In this document: positions 1 through 11,355 of the stretch, piece by piece
How positions within the stretch are numbered: position 1 is the stretch's first letter
How the letters are laid out: every line of letters starts with the position of its first letter
Source: Sambucus nigra
Taxonomy: Eukaryota > Streptophyta > Magnoliopsida > Dipsacales > Adoxaceae
Assembly (NCBI GenBank): GCA_949130495.1
Contig: OX422213.1
Coordinates: forward strand, 206,515,660-206,579,659
Length of the DNA: 64,000 bases
Direction: 5' to 3'
Translations under genes and position numbers: made by a program
Notes under the pieces: model-generated
Seen by the model: the letters and a program-made list of their open reading frames with translations, nothing else
The model's database searches: none
What the model was told of the DNA's origin: nothing

Positions 1-570
1 TCCATTCTTTCTATTATTAGGGGACGGCTCTATGCTTGTGGAATCAAGAGCTACAATCGCCAGGGGTTTGCTGGGGTTATCGAGTCGAGAGAAATACCCC
101 ACCTCCTATTAGGATTAGGCTTTATGAGATTGCATCTGGGGATTACTTCTCCCGATGGAGTTACTGCTAATGAGAAATCATCTCTTGTACTGGTTTGTTG
201 GGGTGCTAGATTTCCCACCTCTCTGCCATTGGTTGTTTCTCCTGGACTCGGCAAGCCTAATGCTTGTGGTCCTTCTTTTTACGAATTCAACAACGCCAAC
301 GCAAGAAGCACATCAGCAACAACAACACCACCACCTTGTAAGTCTACTAGCTCACGCATTTGTGTTCCCTGCACCAATACCTGCCCTGTTGAGATGTACC
401 AAAAGTCCGGATGCACTTCAAAGTCTGATAGACAGTGCGAATACAACTGTTCCATTTGTGTCTCCCCTGCGTGCTTCTCTAACTTCTCTTCTTCTTATTC
501 CAATGTCGTTTCTGCTGGAAAGAAGAAAGCCAAGTTTTGGTCACTTTAATTGCCAGTCATTGTCTTAAAA
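1..570 (+). pseudogene. CRINKLY4/ACR4-type receptor kinase ectodomain, broken fragment
   Basis: Translation across shifting frames matches the extracellular part of plant CRINKLY4-family receptor kinases, plasma-membrane proteins that control epidermal cell identity. The first part is a propeller-type repeat (YACGIKSYNRQ, then CWGYRVERNT). Next comes CWGARFPTSL, then a TNFR-like cysteine-rich stretch (CVPC, CPVEMYQKSGC, SDRQCEYNC) and the pre-membrane motif KFWSL followed by LPVIV. Two frameshifts (about 67-75 and 155-165) and a TAA at 547-549, where the family has Gln before LPVI, break the frame. Similarity stops at about 570, just before the membrane segment, and no kinase domain follows. 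The left end is cut by the window. The cysteine pattern makes the family call firm. A functional gene is very unlikely. Confidence 0.8.
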
Positions 571-1276
571 ATAGTTTCTATTGTCCAAACTATATGTAAA
601 TGTTTATTGTATTCCTCGTTGTTGGTGAACCTATTTAAATTAAATTTTTCTGGTTGATTTTAACTAATGTGGGATTAAGTATGTTATTTTTTGTAAACTG
701 CGGATCTTCATTTAATAATTCCTTAATGGAAAGTTTGACTTTTAATTTGAGATAAATGGAGTATTCTTTTTATCCTCTTCTATTTATAAGTCACATATAA
801 TGATTGCTTGTATTGTTTTATTCTTAGGCATACCATAATATTTTGGTTGATATACATAAGTAGACTTGTCAATCATTATTGAGATTATGATGCAGCTTGA
901 ATATTTTTTATGTCCTATGTAGTTGAAAGAAAAGAAAATATTAATATATCGAATGGATTAGCATCAACTTGCCCTTTCATTTCAACCTTGGCCCATTCTG
1001 TACATAATGGTATTTGGGAGTGCCACTGATAGTTTAACATACGATTTGTCTTGGGTTCTAATTATGTAATGGATTTTTTAATCAGAAAAAAATAAACTAA
1101 CATGACTTATTTGTTATTTTATTTCATTCGTTGACAGAATTTGGGACAAGACAAAGATCTCTTAAATAAGGAAATTGTATCCATTGGCTGTAATTTACAT
1201 TTGTGGTTTATAAAAACTTTAATTTAAAATGTAAATTACTACTTATAAAAACTCTAATTTCATTTAATTTACATAA
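571..1276. other. AT-rich stretch, no gene seen
   Basis: No long reading frame, RNA gene or recognisable repeat motif was seen. The left edge is where receptor-kinase similarity ends abruptly and the right edge is the end of an LTR fragment. Confidence 0.5.
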
Positions 1277-2172
1277 TCAAAGTAATTGGACCTTCTTTGA
1301 AGCTTTACCTTTGACCTTTAATGAACTCCCTTGAATGTGAGATGAAAATTGGGTATGAAAAGGGTGGGAATGTAAGATTGAATGGAACTTCACATGGAGG
1401 AACTTCGCTAATTTCGAGAGTATATTTCTAAGATCAGTGATGCGGATGGATTTCTCGTGTGCTTTGGGAGTGAGGTCATGCCCTCTATTTATAGGGTGAG
1501 GGGTGGTACCGATTGGCATTGCCCTAGTCCTGCCTATCGGCAGGGGAGCCTAGACACACTATCGATAGGCAGGGAACTGGACCTATCAATTGGCAGTCTC
1601 GTGCAGATTTTTTTGGAAAAATGGTCGCATAATATAATCTGTTAATATGAATTGTGCGCGGGGCATACCGTTATAAAGGTATTTTAGATACCTTCAAGAG
1701 TCCTTTGGACCGCTCTCTAGTCCAGGAGTTGACTTAAGGTCAAATGTGGCTCAGAAACGCACATCGGTCCTTTCAATGGGAGATCGTCGGACAAAAAGAT
1801 GGTAAATCATAATCACACACAGGATGGACCATTGGAAAGGTTAAGAGATGTACTTCGACATTCCAAAGAGTTTCACTCAGTTTGAAAATTTTACCTTGGT
1901 CAACCGGGCTTAAAAGCGCCAGTGATCTCTCGGAGTATTGGAAAAGGGGTTCAGGGACCTTCAAATATTGGAAAACGGTGTAGACTATTGGAAAAGGGAT
2001 TCAGGGCCCTTTAAATATTCAAAGTTCTTTTGCTCTGATGATAGAGTTGATTGGAGTCAAACGGGGATCGGGAGCGCCGAATGGCCTCTAGATTGGTACT
2101 CGAAGTATGACCTAGGGTTTGTAGTGAAATGGGGAGGTTCTAGGGACCTAAGGATAGACTTAGGGGGACCTA
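1277..2172 (-). repeat. Ty3/gypsy (Tat-type) LTR fragment, reverse orientation
   Basis: Read on the minus strand, this stretch follows the plus-strand sequence at about 7,800-8,425 in order. Shared landmarks are GAGGCCAT near the left, TTGACC..AAGGT, a CTGCC..GGCAGG palindromic stretch next to AGTGTGTCTAG, a TATA-like CCTATAAATAG (matching CTATAAAAGG in the other copy) and GAAGGTCCAA at the end. The two copies are therefore one LTR family in opposite orientations about 5.6 kb apart. An internal partial duplication (GGGTTCAGGGACC / GGATTCAGGGCCC) lies at 1,945-2,020. The LTR is incomplete and its true termini were not found. Confidence 0.65.
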
Positions 2173-4318
2173 GAATGTGTTGTCAATAGATGGCGTTCCC
2201 AATATGAAATCATACAACATCGGGATACTCATAATCTCCCCTGATGACTCTCACCCTTCTATTACCATCAAGCTGGATTTTCCCTACACCAGCAATGTGA
2301 CTGAATATGAGGCATGCATCATAGGCCTCAAAGTCGCTCTCAAGAAAGGTATCCAATGCCTAAATACCTAATAGGATTCTGCCCTCATCATCGTCCAGGT
2401 CCTTAGAAGATGGAAAGTCAAGGATGTAAAACTCTTACCCTTCCACGCCCACTTAGAAGAAATGGCCTCTCAGTTCTGGGATATCACCTTCCACCACTTG
2501 CCTCGGGTAAGGAAAAGCTTAGCCTATGCCCTTGCTACCTTAGCCTCTATAATCGACAGGCTCGAGGAAATAACGATGACCCCTTTCCAAGTCCAAAAAC
2601 AAGCCAAACCAACACATTGCCACCACATTGAGCTCGTCACAGAAGAGGACTCTACTATAGTCGAGTGCTAGTATTACTATCTTTGGCACTTCCTCAAGCA
2701 TGGTAGGTACCCCAAATATGCCAATAAGAAAGATCGAGAAACCCTCCTCAAACTGGCTGCCCAGTACATTGTCTGCGATAAGGAATTATTCAATAGAAAC
2801 TTTGATGGAACCTACTTACACTGCATCGCAGGGGATGACATTAAAGAAATGATACAAAAGATCCATAGTGGGGAATGAGTATGCCATATGAATGGCCATA
2901 TGCTCGCCAAGAATATTATCCTATTGGGATACTATTGGACTACTATAGTTCAAGATTGCACCGCTATGTCCAGAGATGCCTTAAATGCCATCAATTTGCC
3001 AATCTCTAGCACTTGCCTCAGTGAGAATCATGTAACATGACTTCTCCCTGCCCATTATAAACATAGGGCATCAATATCATAGGAAAAGTCGCACCCAAAG
3101 CCTCCAATGGGCACAAGTTCATCCTGGTTTCCATTGACTACTTCACCAAATATGTCGAAGTCGAGTTATGCGCAGTAATGAATGCCACTGTTCTAAAAAA
3201 CCCGCCTAGGCTTGAGGCTTGGGCGAAACTCCCCGCCTTAAGCTTTTGACGCCTTATGATTGGTAAAACCCTTAAGGCGCACCTTTTCCCTAAAAACAAC
3301 AATGCTTTAGAGAAACGATATCGCCTTTTAAAGATTTTTTTACAAACCGGACCATTATCTCATCTAAAATAATCAAATAGTATTTTAATTTACAAATATT
3401 CAGGCATATTTTTATGATATGTAAAATATTAGTATTTTAATAGCCTTTTATGATTAAAGAAATATTAAAATATATTAAAAAGGTCTAAACGCCTTTTCAT
3501 GACTTTTTACGCCAAAGGCCCACCTAGGCTTCTAAGGCTTAAGGTTTGGCCTCTACGCCTCGATCACGCGCCGTATTTTTTAGAATCTTGCCAAAAAGGT
3601 AGCCAAATTCATCCCAAAAAACATCATCTACCAATACGGGGTTCCATATGAGCTAGTGTCAGATAACGGGTTCCATTTTAAGATAGAGGTCACATAATTG
3701 GTCGACGAGTACGGGATTCAGAGACACAAATCTTCTCCCTATCGACCATAATCCAACAATGCAGTTGAAGCCGTTAATAAGAACCTCAAATCAATCATCA
3801 GCAAAATGATCGAGAGTTGTCGAGATTGGGCCGATTAGATCCCTTACGCCCTCTAGGGCTATCGCACTTTAGTCCAGGCATCTACGGGGGCTACCCCTTA
3901 CTCTCTGGTATACGACATGGAAGCAGTCTACCCATTGAACTAAAAATTCCTTCATTATGCGTTATGCTTGAGAGCAAAGTCAGCGAGGAAGATTGGCATT
4001 AGATCCGTTTTAATGAATTGTCGCTCTTAGAAGAAAGGAGGCTAAAGTCTCTATATCATATATAGGGGAACCATCGTCGAATAGCGCAATCACTCAACCA
4101 AACAGTCAAGGACCATTGTGTCCAAGAAGGGGACTTGGACCTCAAAGAAATCGTAAAACCCATCTGGGATCCCAGAGGGAAATTCAAACCAAACTGGAGC
4201 GGCCCCTATATAGTAAAGAAGATCCTATCTGATAGTGTCTCTATGCTCACTAACCTTGAAGGAGAAGAGATTGTGCATCTAGTTAACTTGGACCATCTTA
4301 AGAAATTATACTCTTAGA
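2173..4318 (+). pseudogene. Tat-lineage Ty3/gypsy pol fragment: archaeal-type RNase H and integrase
   Basis: About 2,177-2,560 encodes the archaeal-type RNase H typical of Tat elements (DGVPN, KLDFPYTSNVTEYEA with the catalytic Glu, WKVKDVKLLPFHAHLE). It is followed by LAYALATLAS, a linker, an integrase zinc-binding part (HMNGHMLAKN) and the integrase core (IIGKVAPKASNGHKF, DYFTKYVEVE). After an inserted MITE the core resumes (GVPYELVSDNGFHF, then AVEAVNKNLK). The C-terminal part ends with WDPRGKFKPNWSGPYIVKK and LDHLKKLYS at 4,315. Many stops and frameshifts are present. Gag, protease and reverse transcriptase are absent upstream, where a reversed LTR piece abuts directly. It is a dead 3' half of an element. 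Confidence 0.85.
3188..3592. mobile_element. MITE inserted in the integrase reading frame
   Basis: Integrase similarity stops at about 3,187 and resumes at about 3,593. The stretch between starts TTCTAAAAAACCCGCC and ends with TATTTTTTAGAA, so the tips are inverted repeats of TTCTAAAAAA. The inner arms are rich in CCTAGGC and GCCTTAAG in inverted order (AGGCTTGAGGC on the left, GGCTTAAGG and GGCCTC on the right), giving a fold-back of about 400 bp. No clear target duplication was found. A non-autonomous hAT- or Mutator-type element is likely, but the superfamily is not settled. Confidence 0.7.
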
Positions 4319-5484
4319 TCTAAATCTCGGCGTGTTATGATTCCTCTCACCCCCTTCCATTCGAAAAAAAATCTTCATTTCCCTCTACTCAGAACAACGT
4401 GGGGCCTAATCCTCTAAAAAACTTCCGCTTTCAAAATGAAACTTAGAAAATTTTCAAAACTCCTAGAGGTACGTAGGCAACTCATACGCTTTACATGGGC
4501 ACGGTCCCTTTCTTTTTCAAAAAATGTAATTCTTTTTTTACCTCCGAGAACAACAGTTCATTTTATCATTTATGTGAACAAAAGGATTATGTATGCCTCA
4601 GAGATTTGAATATATAATTCAAATGTAAAACTCATCGAGAGGCACGAAAAAATAATTAAAATCCTTTTTATTTCCATAAACAAGAAAATTTAGTACAATT
4701 ACACGAAATATTAGCATAGGGAGTCAAACAACTGTCCCCCGCTAACTAAAATGTCCCTAGAATAAACTTAACCAAACCTTTCCAAATTTATTCCCCAAAA
4801 CCAAAAACAACCAAAAATAACCAAACACATAACCATCACAAAAGCTTCACAAACAAACACCAACTTCACAAAAGACATTATTCGCAGCTGCCGAAAGACC
4901 CAACCCCATCACCATCTGCTCCTTGAGGCCCTCAGACTTCCCTTGCTCGGCTGGTATGCTGGACGCGCTCCAGGGAATGATAATCCTGGACAAGCCTAGA
5001 GAAAACAACTACACCCCCTACATAGTGTCAAATATGATGAACCATCTATGCCCGGTCTCCTCTGCCAAGATCTTAGCCACTACCCTCTTCCATAGCCATT
5101 TCATATAATCTCCAGAAATATGCCAAACCCTACCAAAAGATTGAGAAGGACAGGTTGACGGCTGATGATTCTCCCATAGAGAGCCCAAATGCATGTGTAA
5201 GCCTTCAGTCAAATCCTTTACAGGAAAAAAATCAAGGGTATGGGGAGACACAATTTTATCCCATCCGACTTGATGAGGGAGCAGCCAGGAAAAATAGAAT
5301 AAGGCCTATCGAAGGCCAACTAACCGAATGTACCGATATTCCCCTAGTTCCATAAAGGGCTACAGCTCCCCCACCATGGCACCGACCATCCCAGACATCG
5401 AGTTTCATGCTACATAAACTAGTTTACCCAGTTATTTATGGATGGGCCAAAGCTGATGAAATAACATGTGAAGAAATTTAGCAC
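4319..5484 (+). other. Retroelement region between integrase and antisense ORF
   Basis: No sense gene was recognised. Short stretches match the corresponding part of the 56-kb element in order: AAAACTCCTAGAGG..TACGTAGGCA against GGTACATAGGCAG, then GAACAAAAGGATTATGTATG, then a gggagTCAAAC..CCCCCG tract. The two regions are therefore homologous non-coding parts of the same Tat family. The open stretches here (4,923-5,108 and 5,155-5,355) show no family signature. Confidence 0.5.
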
Positions 5485-6142
5485 AACTGCCTAGGGATAA
5501 TCAGGGGGGACACCCAAGATAAATGTCTCAGCGAGCCACATAAACAGCATAACAGGGCTTCCTCTCAGAAAATTAGAATGGCCTTCCCACCAAACATCTA
5601 AGCCGTTCAGGGTCTCAGTCAGTATCACAGTCATAGGATTATGATGATATGACATCCATGCTATAATAACAGCCAATTGAGGATCCACCATCAGGTCCCC
5701 AATTACCAGTAGTATCTTCGAAGTTAAGCTCAGGGCAACAGCTCTAGCATGGCTCACATTATTGAAATCCCACAGACGCACAGAATACAGGACAGCTGGG
5801 AGAGAAATCATTCCCCCAATAACCAATGGTCGAAGTGTCGAAGGAGAGATGTGGAGAAATCCTGCTAACATCTCCCGACAAGACCGAGATAATTCAGGCA
5901 TGGCCGCGCCACACTGTAATTAACCCCAGCGTAGCGAAAACTCCTTATAGGTCGGACAGACCTCATCCAAGCCAAAGCGAAAAACATGATCTGTGGGATA
6001 CCAAAATTGTGTTGTCGTTGCTAGCATGTTCTAGTCGATGGACCAATTGCACCAAAAAGAGACCCGATGCAAGTTAAAATCATCATAGTCTACATTTTAA
6101 AGACACATAGCTTCCAAATTATATAGACATAAAGAAAATTTT
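5485..6142 (-). pseudogene. Extra antisense ORF of the Tat element (DUF7745-like)
   Basis: The minus strand reads from an ATG near 6,142 through MSAKFSLCLYNLEAM, a region with WYPTDHVFRFGLDEVCPTY, then SLPAVLYSVRLWDF, a hydrophobic stretch, and ILTETLNGLDVWWEGHSNF and GSPVMLFMWLAE. The order (HVFRF..PTxEE, a hydrophobic block, AETL..L.., G.P.LL.IWL) resembles plant DUF7745-type proteins often found beside retrotransposons; that match is from memory. Three or more stops break the frame, and only 5,491-5,901 is open. The same ORF sits at the same place and orientation in the 57-kb element. Extra ORFs in antisense orientation between integrase and 3' LTR are known in plant Tat elements. The function is unknown. 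Confidence 0.6.
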
Positions 6143-6249
6143 GCACTCATAGGAAGGGCAATTTTGTGAAATAATAAGACAGAAGGAAAGAAATAAGCAA
6201 GAAATGAGAGAAAATGTGAATGGGGGAAGGAACCTCGCCACCTTACCCA

Positions 6250-6257
6250 CTTTTATA
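6250..6257 (-). promoter_or_regulatory. TATA box of the antisense ORF
   Basis: On the minus strand TATAAAAG lies about 110 bases upstream of the first ATG of the antisense ORF, followed by a pyrimidine-rich leader. The homologous ORF at 57 kb has a TATA box (57,944-57,951) in the same relative position, which supports a real promoter. Confidence 0.5.
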
Positions 6258-6289
6258 CATGTAAACCTTGGCTAAAGACAAGAAATTTG

Positions 6290-6430
6290 AGGAACCCTAA
6301 TAAATGACTACCCCACCAAGTACTTTAAATCTGCAAAAAGTGCAATCAAATCCTTAGGGTGATTTGACTAAACTCACCTACCGATGGGAAGGACAAGGGA
6401 TATGCCGATCGGCACCCCCCCCCCCCCCCC
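6290..6430 (+). repeat. Small LTR-like piece ending in a 16-C run
   Basis: CCTACCGATGGGAAGGACAA and GCCGATCGGC resemble the LTR segment at 8,130-8,175 (GGCAGGGCAAGG, GTCGATCGGC). The piece ends in an uninterrupted run of 16 C (6,415-6,430), after which the LTR similarity is lost. Confidence 0.35.
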
Positions 6431-6439
6431 TTATTTTAG

Positions 6440-7085
6440 AAAATTTTGTTAATCTCCAAAATTGTAAGTAACAAATAATAGATAAAGCAATCAAGAGAAA
6501 TAATGATTATAGAGACTGGGGATGAAAGACAGAGAAAACACAAAATATTTCATGTTGTTCGGCCCTTTAAGGAATCCTACGTCCATGGTGTAGCTAGGTT
6601 TGTATTGAAATTATTGCTAAGGTTACAATTAGGGTTGCTGATACAACTCGTTGTTCGAGAAGATACCAGCATAAGTCCCTTTATTTTGTGGGCTAATGCC
6701 CTATTTATAGGTGATTTATGGATATTTACAAAAGACAAGTGGATTGTCCTTATAATTCGGACAGTTATAACTGAAGATACATGTTTGTCATAATAAATTA
6801 AGGCGCCTTAAATCACAAGATAGACTTATTGATAAGCACATGGATAATCTATTTATAACAGACACGTTATTATAATCCCATGTGATTAATAGGGGACGTC
6901 TTGTGTGTAAGAGCTCACAGAAACATACAATATGTCCAATCTTATTTAAATAGGTCAGTCGAGAAAATTGATACTGAGACAACCTCACTCTGGAGTGGAG
7001 CCGAGCACATTTATTGATTCTTTTGCCACATGGAGCTCATTCAACTATGTGAATATATGGGTATAATAAATTTTATCTTTCCTTT
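6440..7085. repeat. Possible Ty1/copia or TRIM-type LTR remnant
   Basis: The motif TTCATGTTGTTCGGCC followed by CCTACGTCCATGG resembles the (T)ACGTGGTTCGGC..CCTACGTCCACGG block common in plant copia and TRIM LTRs. It separates the small LTR-like piece from the larger Tat LTR. Ends and target duplication were not identified. Confidence 0.3.
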
Positions 7086-7090
7086 TTCGT

Positions 7091-7739
7091 CAAAATCAAA
7101 AATCTAAAATAATAAATACTTATTTAAAAAAAATCGGGTTGTTTCTTCCTACAGTATCCATTTTTACTCATCCTTTCTTAAAATAAATTTTCTTTTGAGT
7201 TACTTAAAAATCCTGTCCTTTGTACGGTCTCAACAGCAAAGTAAAAAGTGAATGTAGATTAAGTCATTTAAAGGAAAGATAAATAAATAAAAATCTCATT
7301 CATTTTATATATATTGCCACTTGCTTCCTTACATTTTTTTTAGAAACATCAAAAAAGACAGCGGGACTCAGCCCAAAAACCCCCCAATCTCTCATCACTC
7401 TTTCTAAGACTCCCCACCCCTACGACGAGCGTACTTACCCCGACGGCAAGCTATGGAGCCTCCACTCCCCGATCCTGATCCCTCCTCTGAAGAAGAAGAC
7501 AGAACCAGAGAAGAAAGAATCGGAATCGAGTCCCTGATAAAGGCAGTCACTAAGGCCACCCAGTCCTGGATGTCCCTTAGCCAAGTAGGCGACACTCGGA
7601 AATGCTGTAAGCAACACAAAAGGCAAACAAGTCAATATAAAGCAAGGGAAAAGACAGATAAGGAAAAGAAAAAAAAAGATATACTTATGGATGAAAGACA
7701 TCCTCTGTCAGCTCCAACACCCTTGAACCATGTCGGTCG
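7091..7739 (+). other. Unassigned stretch with an open frame from 7,453
   Basis: A 127-codon frame (7,453-7,836) starts MEPPLPDPDPSSEEED and is rich in Glu and Lys. It runs into the LTR at its 3' end. No family was recognised, and it may be chance or a gag remnant. The first 300 bases are AT-rich with nothing recognisable. Confidence 0.25.
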
Positions 7740-8945
7740 ACAACCCCCTAAAAATTTTGTACAAGAAATCTCAGAAAATGCCAGATTTTACCACGGAAAA
7801 CCGATCAAGAGGCCATCGGGAGCTTTCGAGCCCTGATTTGACCCCAATCAACTTCATCGTAAGAGAAAAAGCTCAATGAATATTTGAAGGGAACTGAAAC
7901 CCCTTTCCAACGGTCTTCTCTGTAAATAAAATTTCATAACCATTCAGATGAATGACCCGTTTTCCCCAAAAAACTGATCCGGAGGGTATTGGGTGCTCTC
8001 GGGCCCCATTTGACCAAGGTCAACTCTTCAGCTAAATCGAGAGTGAAAGAATATTTGAATGGAACTGAATACCCTTTTCAATGGTCCATCTCGTACATGA
8101 ATTGGCCTTACAGCAGTGTGTCTAGGGTTACCTGCCAACAGGCAGGGCAAGGATAATGTCGATCGGCGGTCCCCAAACCCTATAAAAGGATAGCATGAGC
8201 TCACCTTCCAAGGCACCTCAGAAACATCAACTTTAGTGATCTCAGTAACATTATTTTTAAGTCAACGAGATTTCCTTTTTTGAAACCTTTCTCCGCGTTT
8301 CATTCCCATCACTTTAACTCCCAATTTAGCAAAAATCCTCCTACATTCTTCACCTACTTGCAAGGAAGCTCATCATCTATCAATATCAATCTCCAAGTCT
8401 CTAAAGAAGGTCCAAACATTCTTCCCTCTCTTTAAATTTCTTTATTTTTGCATTAGTTATATAAGTTCTTAATTTAGCTTTTACTTTAGATCATACACAT
8501 ATTAATCTTCCATCATGTTATTAGTAATATTGCTCATCATGTATTTTCTATAAAAAAAAAAGAAAAAGAAAAATAGGATTACACCTATAATCCCACAGGA
8601 TTTTTTCACCGCATTTTCTCAAATTGAAAATACCTTTTTCTTACACACACGTATAATAAAATCCCCCCTTGAATTTATGGGGAAAACCCCACCCTCGTGT
8701 CGCTTATGAACTACGTGGACTTTAATGCCTTTATAGGCTACGTAGGCGTCTCGGGTTAAAACCCAAGACTCGAGTCATATTTTCCTATTTTTCTAAATTT
8801 TTTTTTTCTTATTTTATTCATACACTATTCATATATATCATACTTGTGTCTTATCAAACACATATTATTGTTTCATCATAACGATTAATATCTCGATAAG
8901 TGCACACGTCATATTTTTAATTATTAGTTTGGGAACATTCCGGTG
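7740..8945 (+). repeat. Tat-type LTR, forward orientation
   Basis: This copy pairs with the reversed copy at 1,277-2,172 over at least 7,800-8,425. It has a TATA box (8,181-8,188) and, downstream, the block GGCTACGTAGGCGTCTCGGG (8,729-8,748) common near Tat LTRs and leaders. What follows (GGGTGCGTAACACCTTCCC at 9,083) looks like a Tat 5' leader, so this could be a 5' LTR. Exact termini are uncertain. Confidence 0.6.
8181..8188 (+). promoter_or_regulatory. LTR TATA box
   Basis: TATAAAAG lies in the middle of the LTR. The reversed copy has TATAAATA at the aligned position on the minus strand (near 1,490). Confidence 0.5.
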
Positions 8946-9240
8946 GATGACCTCACTTCATCTTTTCCATGGTGCAAGTTAAGCATTTCTAATCTCCACT
9001 TATTTATACACGTACACACACTTCAGGGAAAAATTAAGGAAAATAGTAACATAAGCCCATGAGAGACTAAAATAGAGGAATGGGTGCGTAACACCTTCCC
9101 ATTCTGTAACTTAGCCTCTAGACCACTGATCTAATTGGTTTCACAAGAATCAATTTATCTTTGATGTCGTTCTCTCGAGGCGACAACATGTTCTTTTGCG
9201 TGCTTTACACAAAATAGTCTAGAGACTCTATCTCTTTACA
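8946..9240 (+). other. Tat-type 5' leader remnant
   Basis: The phrase GGTGCGTAACACCTTCCC at about 9,084 is characteristic of the untranslated leader behind the 5' LTR of plant Tat elements. No gag frame follows. The short frame at 9,257-9,523 has no gag signature. Confidence 0.4.
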
Positions 9241-10232
9241 TCACCCGACATCGACGATGGTCGAAGCATTCATAGAAGGAACGATACCTCTCTCTCTCTC
9301 CATCGTGCTAATGAGCGACAATGCTAGAGTTGGAGAAGGAGATAAGAAAAAACCAAGCCAGGGGAGGGATGGCCATAAGGTCCGAGATCATAATTTGGAG
9401 CAATCTGCATCCAAGAAATATCTTAGATTTTTTACCTCATTGATCGATGTACAAGTTTTCATTCTACTAGTAAACCTGATCAGTAGATTAATTTATAATT
9501 CGGTCGACTATCAAACAGGTTAAGCCTAAGAATCAAGGAACAAATAAGAAGTTGGTTAAAATCTAGTAGTGATGAATTAAATTGACCACGCACGTATTAT
9601 ATGCTTAACATAGGGGATCGTATTATCAACCGTATCAATATTTCAAATAAGACCTTATTATACTGAGTGATTTTGAGATACTTAAATTAAAGTGCGGTTA
9701 TGATTATTTAGTAGAATTAATTGCGATTAAATAGAGAAATAAAATAAATTATGGTGGTGAAATTTGGGATTTTTCAATATATATTAGGAAGCAATTGGAT
9801 TATTTAATATTGGGTCCCTAGTATAGTCCATTTACCCAAGTAGTGGGTCTAAACTCTTTTGTGAAGAGGTTTAGAGAGATAAGGTCATATATCACTCATA
9901 ACACAAAGTATTCATCTCCAAGAATTCCCACACACAATCTTCTTTTGGAGGATCATATACTAGAATATATGAGGCTTTTGGTGTGTTCGATTAAGGTTTT
10001 AGAGGACAATAAAAGCGATCCCTTTCATCTTGTTTAAAGTTCATTTCTTCTCATTCGGGTGACCAACAAGATCCTCTAAGGTATCGTGATTTAAAACCCT
10101 AGGCTTTTGCTTTAAACCTAGTTTCGTTCTTACTTTCTATTGCATGATCAATACTGCAGATTTTTTTTTGTAACTCGATACCCATCACAAGTAAGAATCT
10201 TCTATTTTGGCACACACCCATATCTAAATTGA
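9241..10232. other. No gene recognised; target of the solo LTR
   Basis: AT-rich sequence with only short open frames. It continues on the other side of the solo LTR at 22,122. Confidence 0.4.
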
Positions 10233-11223
10233 TTTACTGTAATACCCCGTACTTTTATAGAGATTTAAATTGCATAAGTGGGTGTAATTTGGAAATTGGA
10301 GGAACTTCTGTGAAAAGAAATTTTGGGAGCAATGAGTGTTAGACTATTATCGATGTGTGTTACATTTACTTTTAGGACTAAGTATATGAGTTGGATTAAT
10401 TTAATCACATGTCGCAGTTAGGTAAATCGACAAAGGATAATATTTTATTTGGAAAACACGCGTATTGAGATGTATTGAGTTTAATTAGTGAATTTTAGTT
10501 AAGTGACTCGGATGGAGATTTTGAGTGCATGGTTGGTTTCGGAATGTCCAAGATAGTAAGAATAGAGTACCTGGGGGTAGTGTTTCGGTTCTGGGGATTT
10601 TTGAACTGGTGGGGACTCGCAATTGAGTAAACGAGTTTTTTTTGAGTTTATAAGGGACAAGCCCTTATTTCTCGCTTATAAGGCACGAGAGAGTGAGATA
10701 AAGGAAAGAAAAGAGAGAAAAGAAATAAGAGAAGAAAGTAATAGAGAAAAAGGGATTCCAGGCCAAACTCCGTGGAATTCTACTCGAGGTCGTCGAATTT
10801 ATCCACGAGGCAAGTGCTTACTTGCTTTATTCATTTGAGTGTCTATATCTCATATTCTAGTTGGTAAACTAGATAATTTGGGGTTAGAATACTTAAAATA
10901 AAATTGGGGAAATTTGATTTGGAGTTAACAAATTGATGTGTTGTTAACTCCTTATGAATTCTAGCGTTAAAACCATGTTAATGGTGTGTATAGAGGAATT
11001 GAAATCGGGAAATGATAAACTAGGATTTTAATGGTTATAAGGTTTAAATTTAAGAGAAATGGTTTAATATCACAAATTAATTGATGTTTTATTTGAAAAA
11101 CATAGATTAGATGTTTATAGAGTTGTCGGTTGAGATTAGAAACAATAAAAATGGAGATTGGGATGATATTTGGGTTCTGGAGAAGTTAGAAAACCTTAGC
11201 AGATTTTTGAATTCGAACTGGCA

Positions 11224-11355
11224 GAATCGATTCGGATTGGCCGAATCGATTCGGTATAAGAAAGTAACAAAGTTGAACATTTTTTAATCGATTCGGACAG
11301 GCCGAATCAATTTGGGGGCAAGCGAATCGATTCGAAAAAGCCGAATCAATTCGGT
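11224..11355 (+). repeat. Array of ATCGAT palindromes in the LTR
   Basis: Several copies or near-copies of GAATCGATTCGG and GGCCGAATC occur in 130 bases. The related LTR at 47,496 has a different palindromic array (48,564-48,662) at nearly the same distance from the LTR start. Confidence 0.7.

Noticed and set aside
124..568. Intact 137- and 141-codon genes at the left edge
   Set aside because: The 141-codon frame is only a part of the receptor-kinase ectodomain after a frameshift; the 137-codon frame is a shadow.
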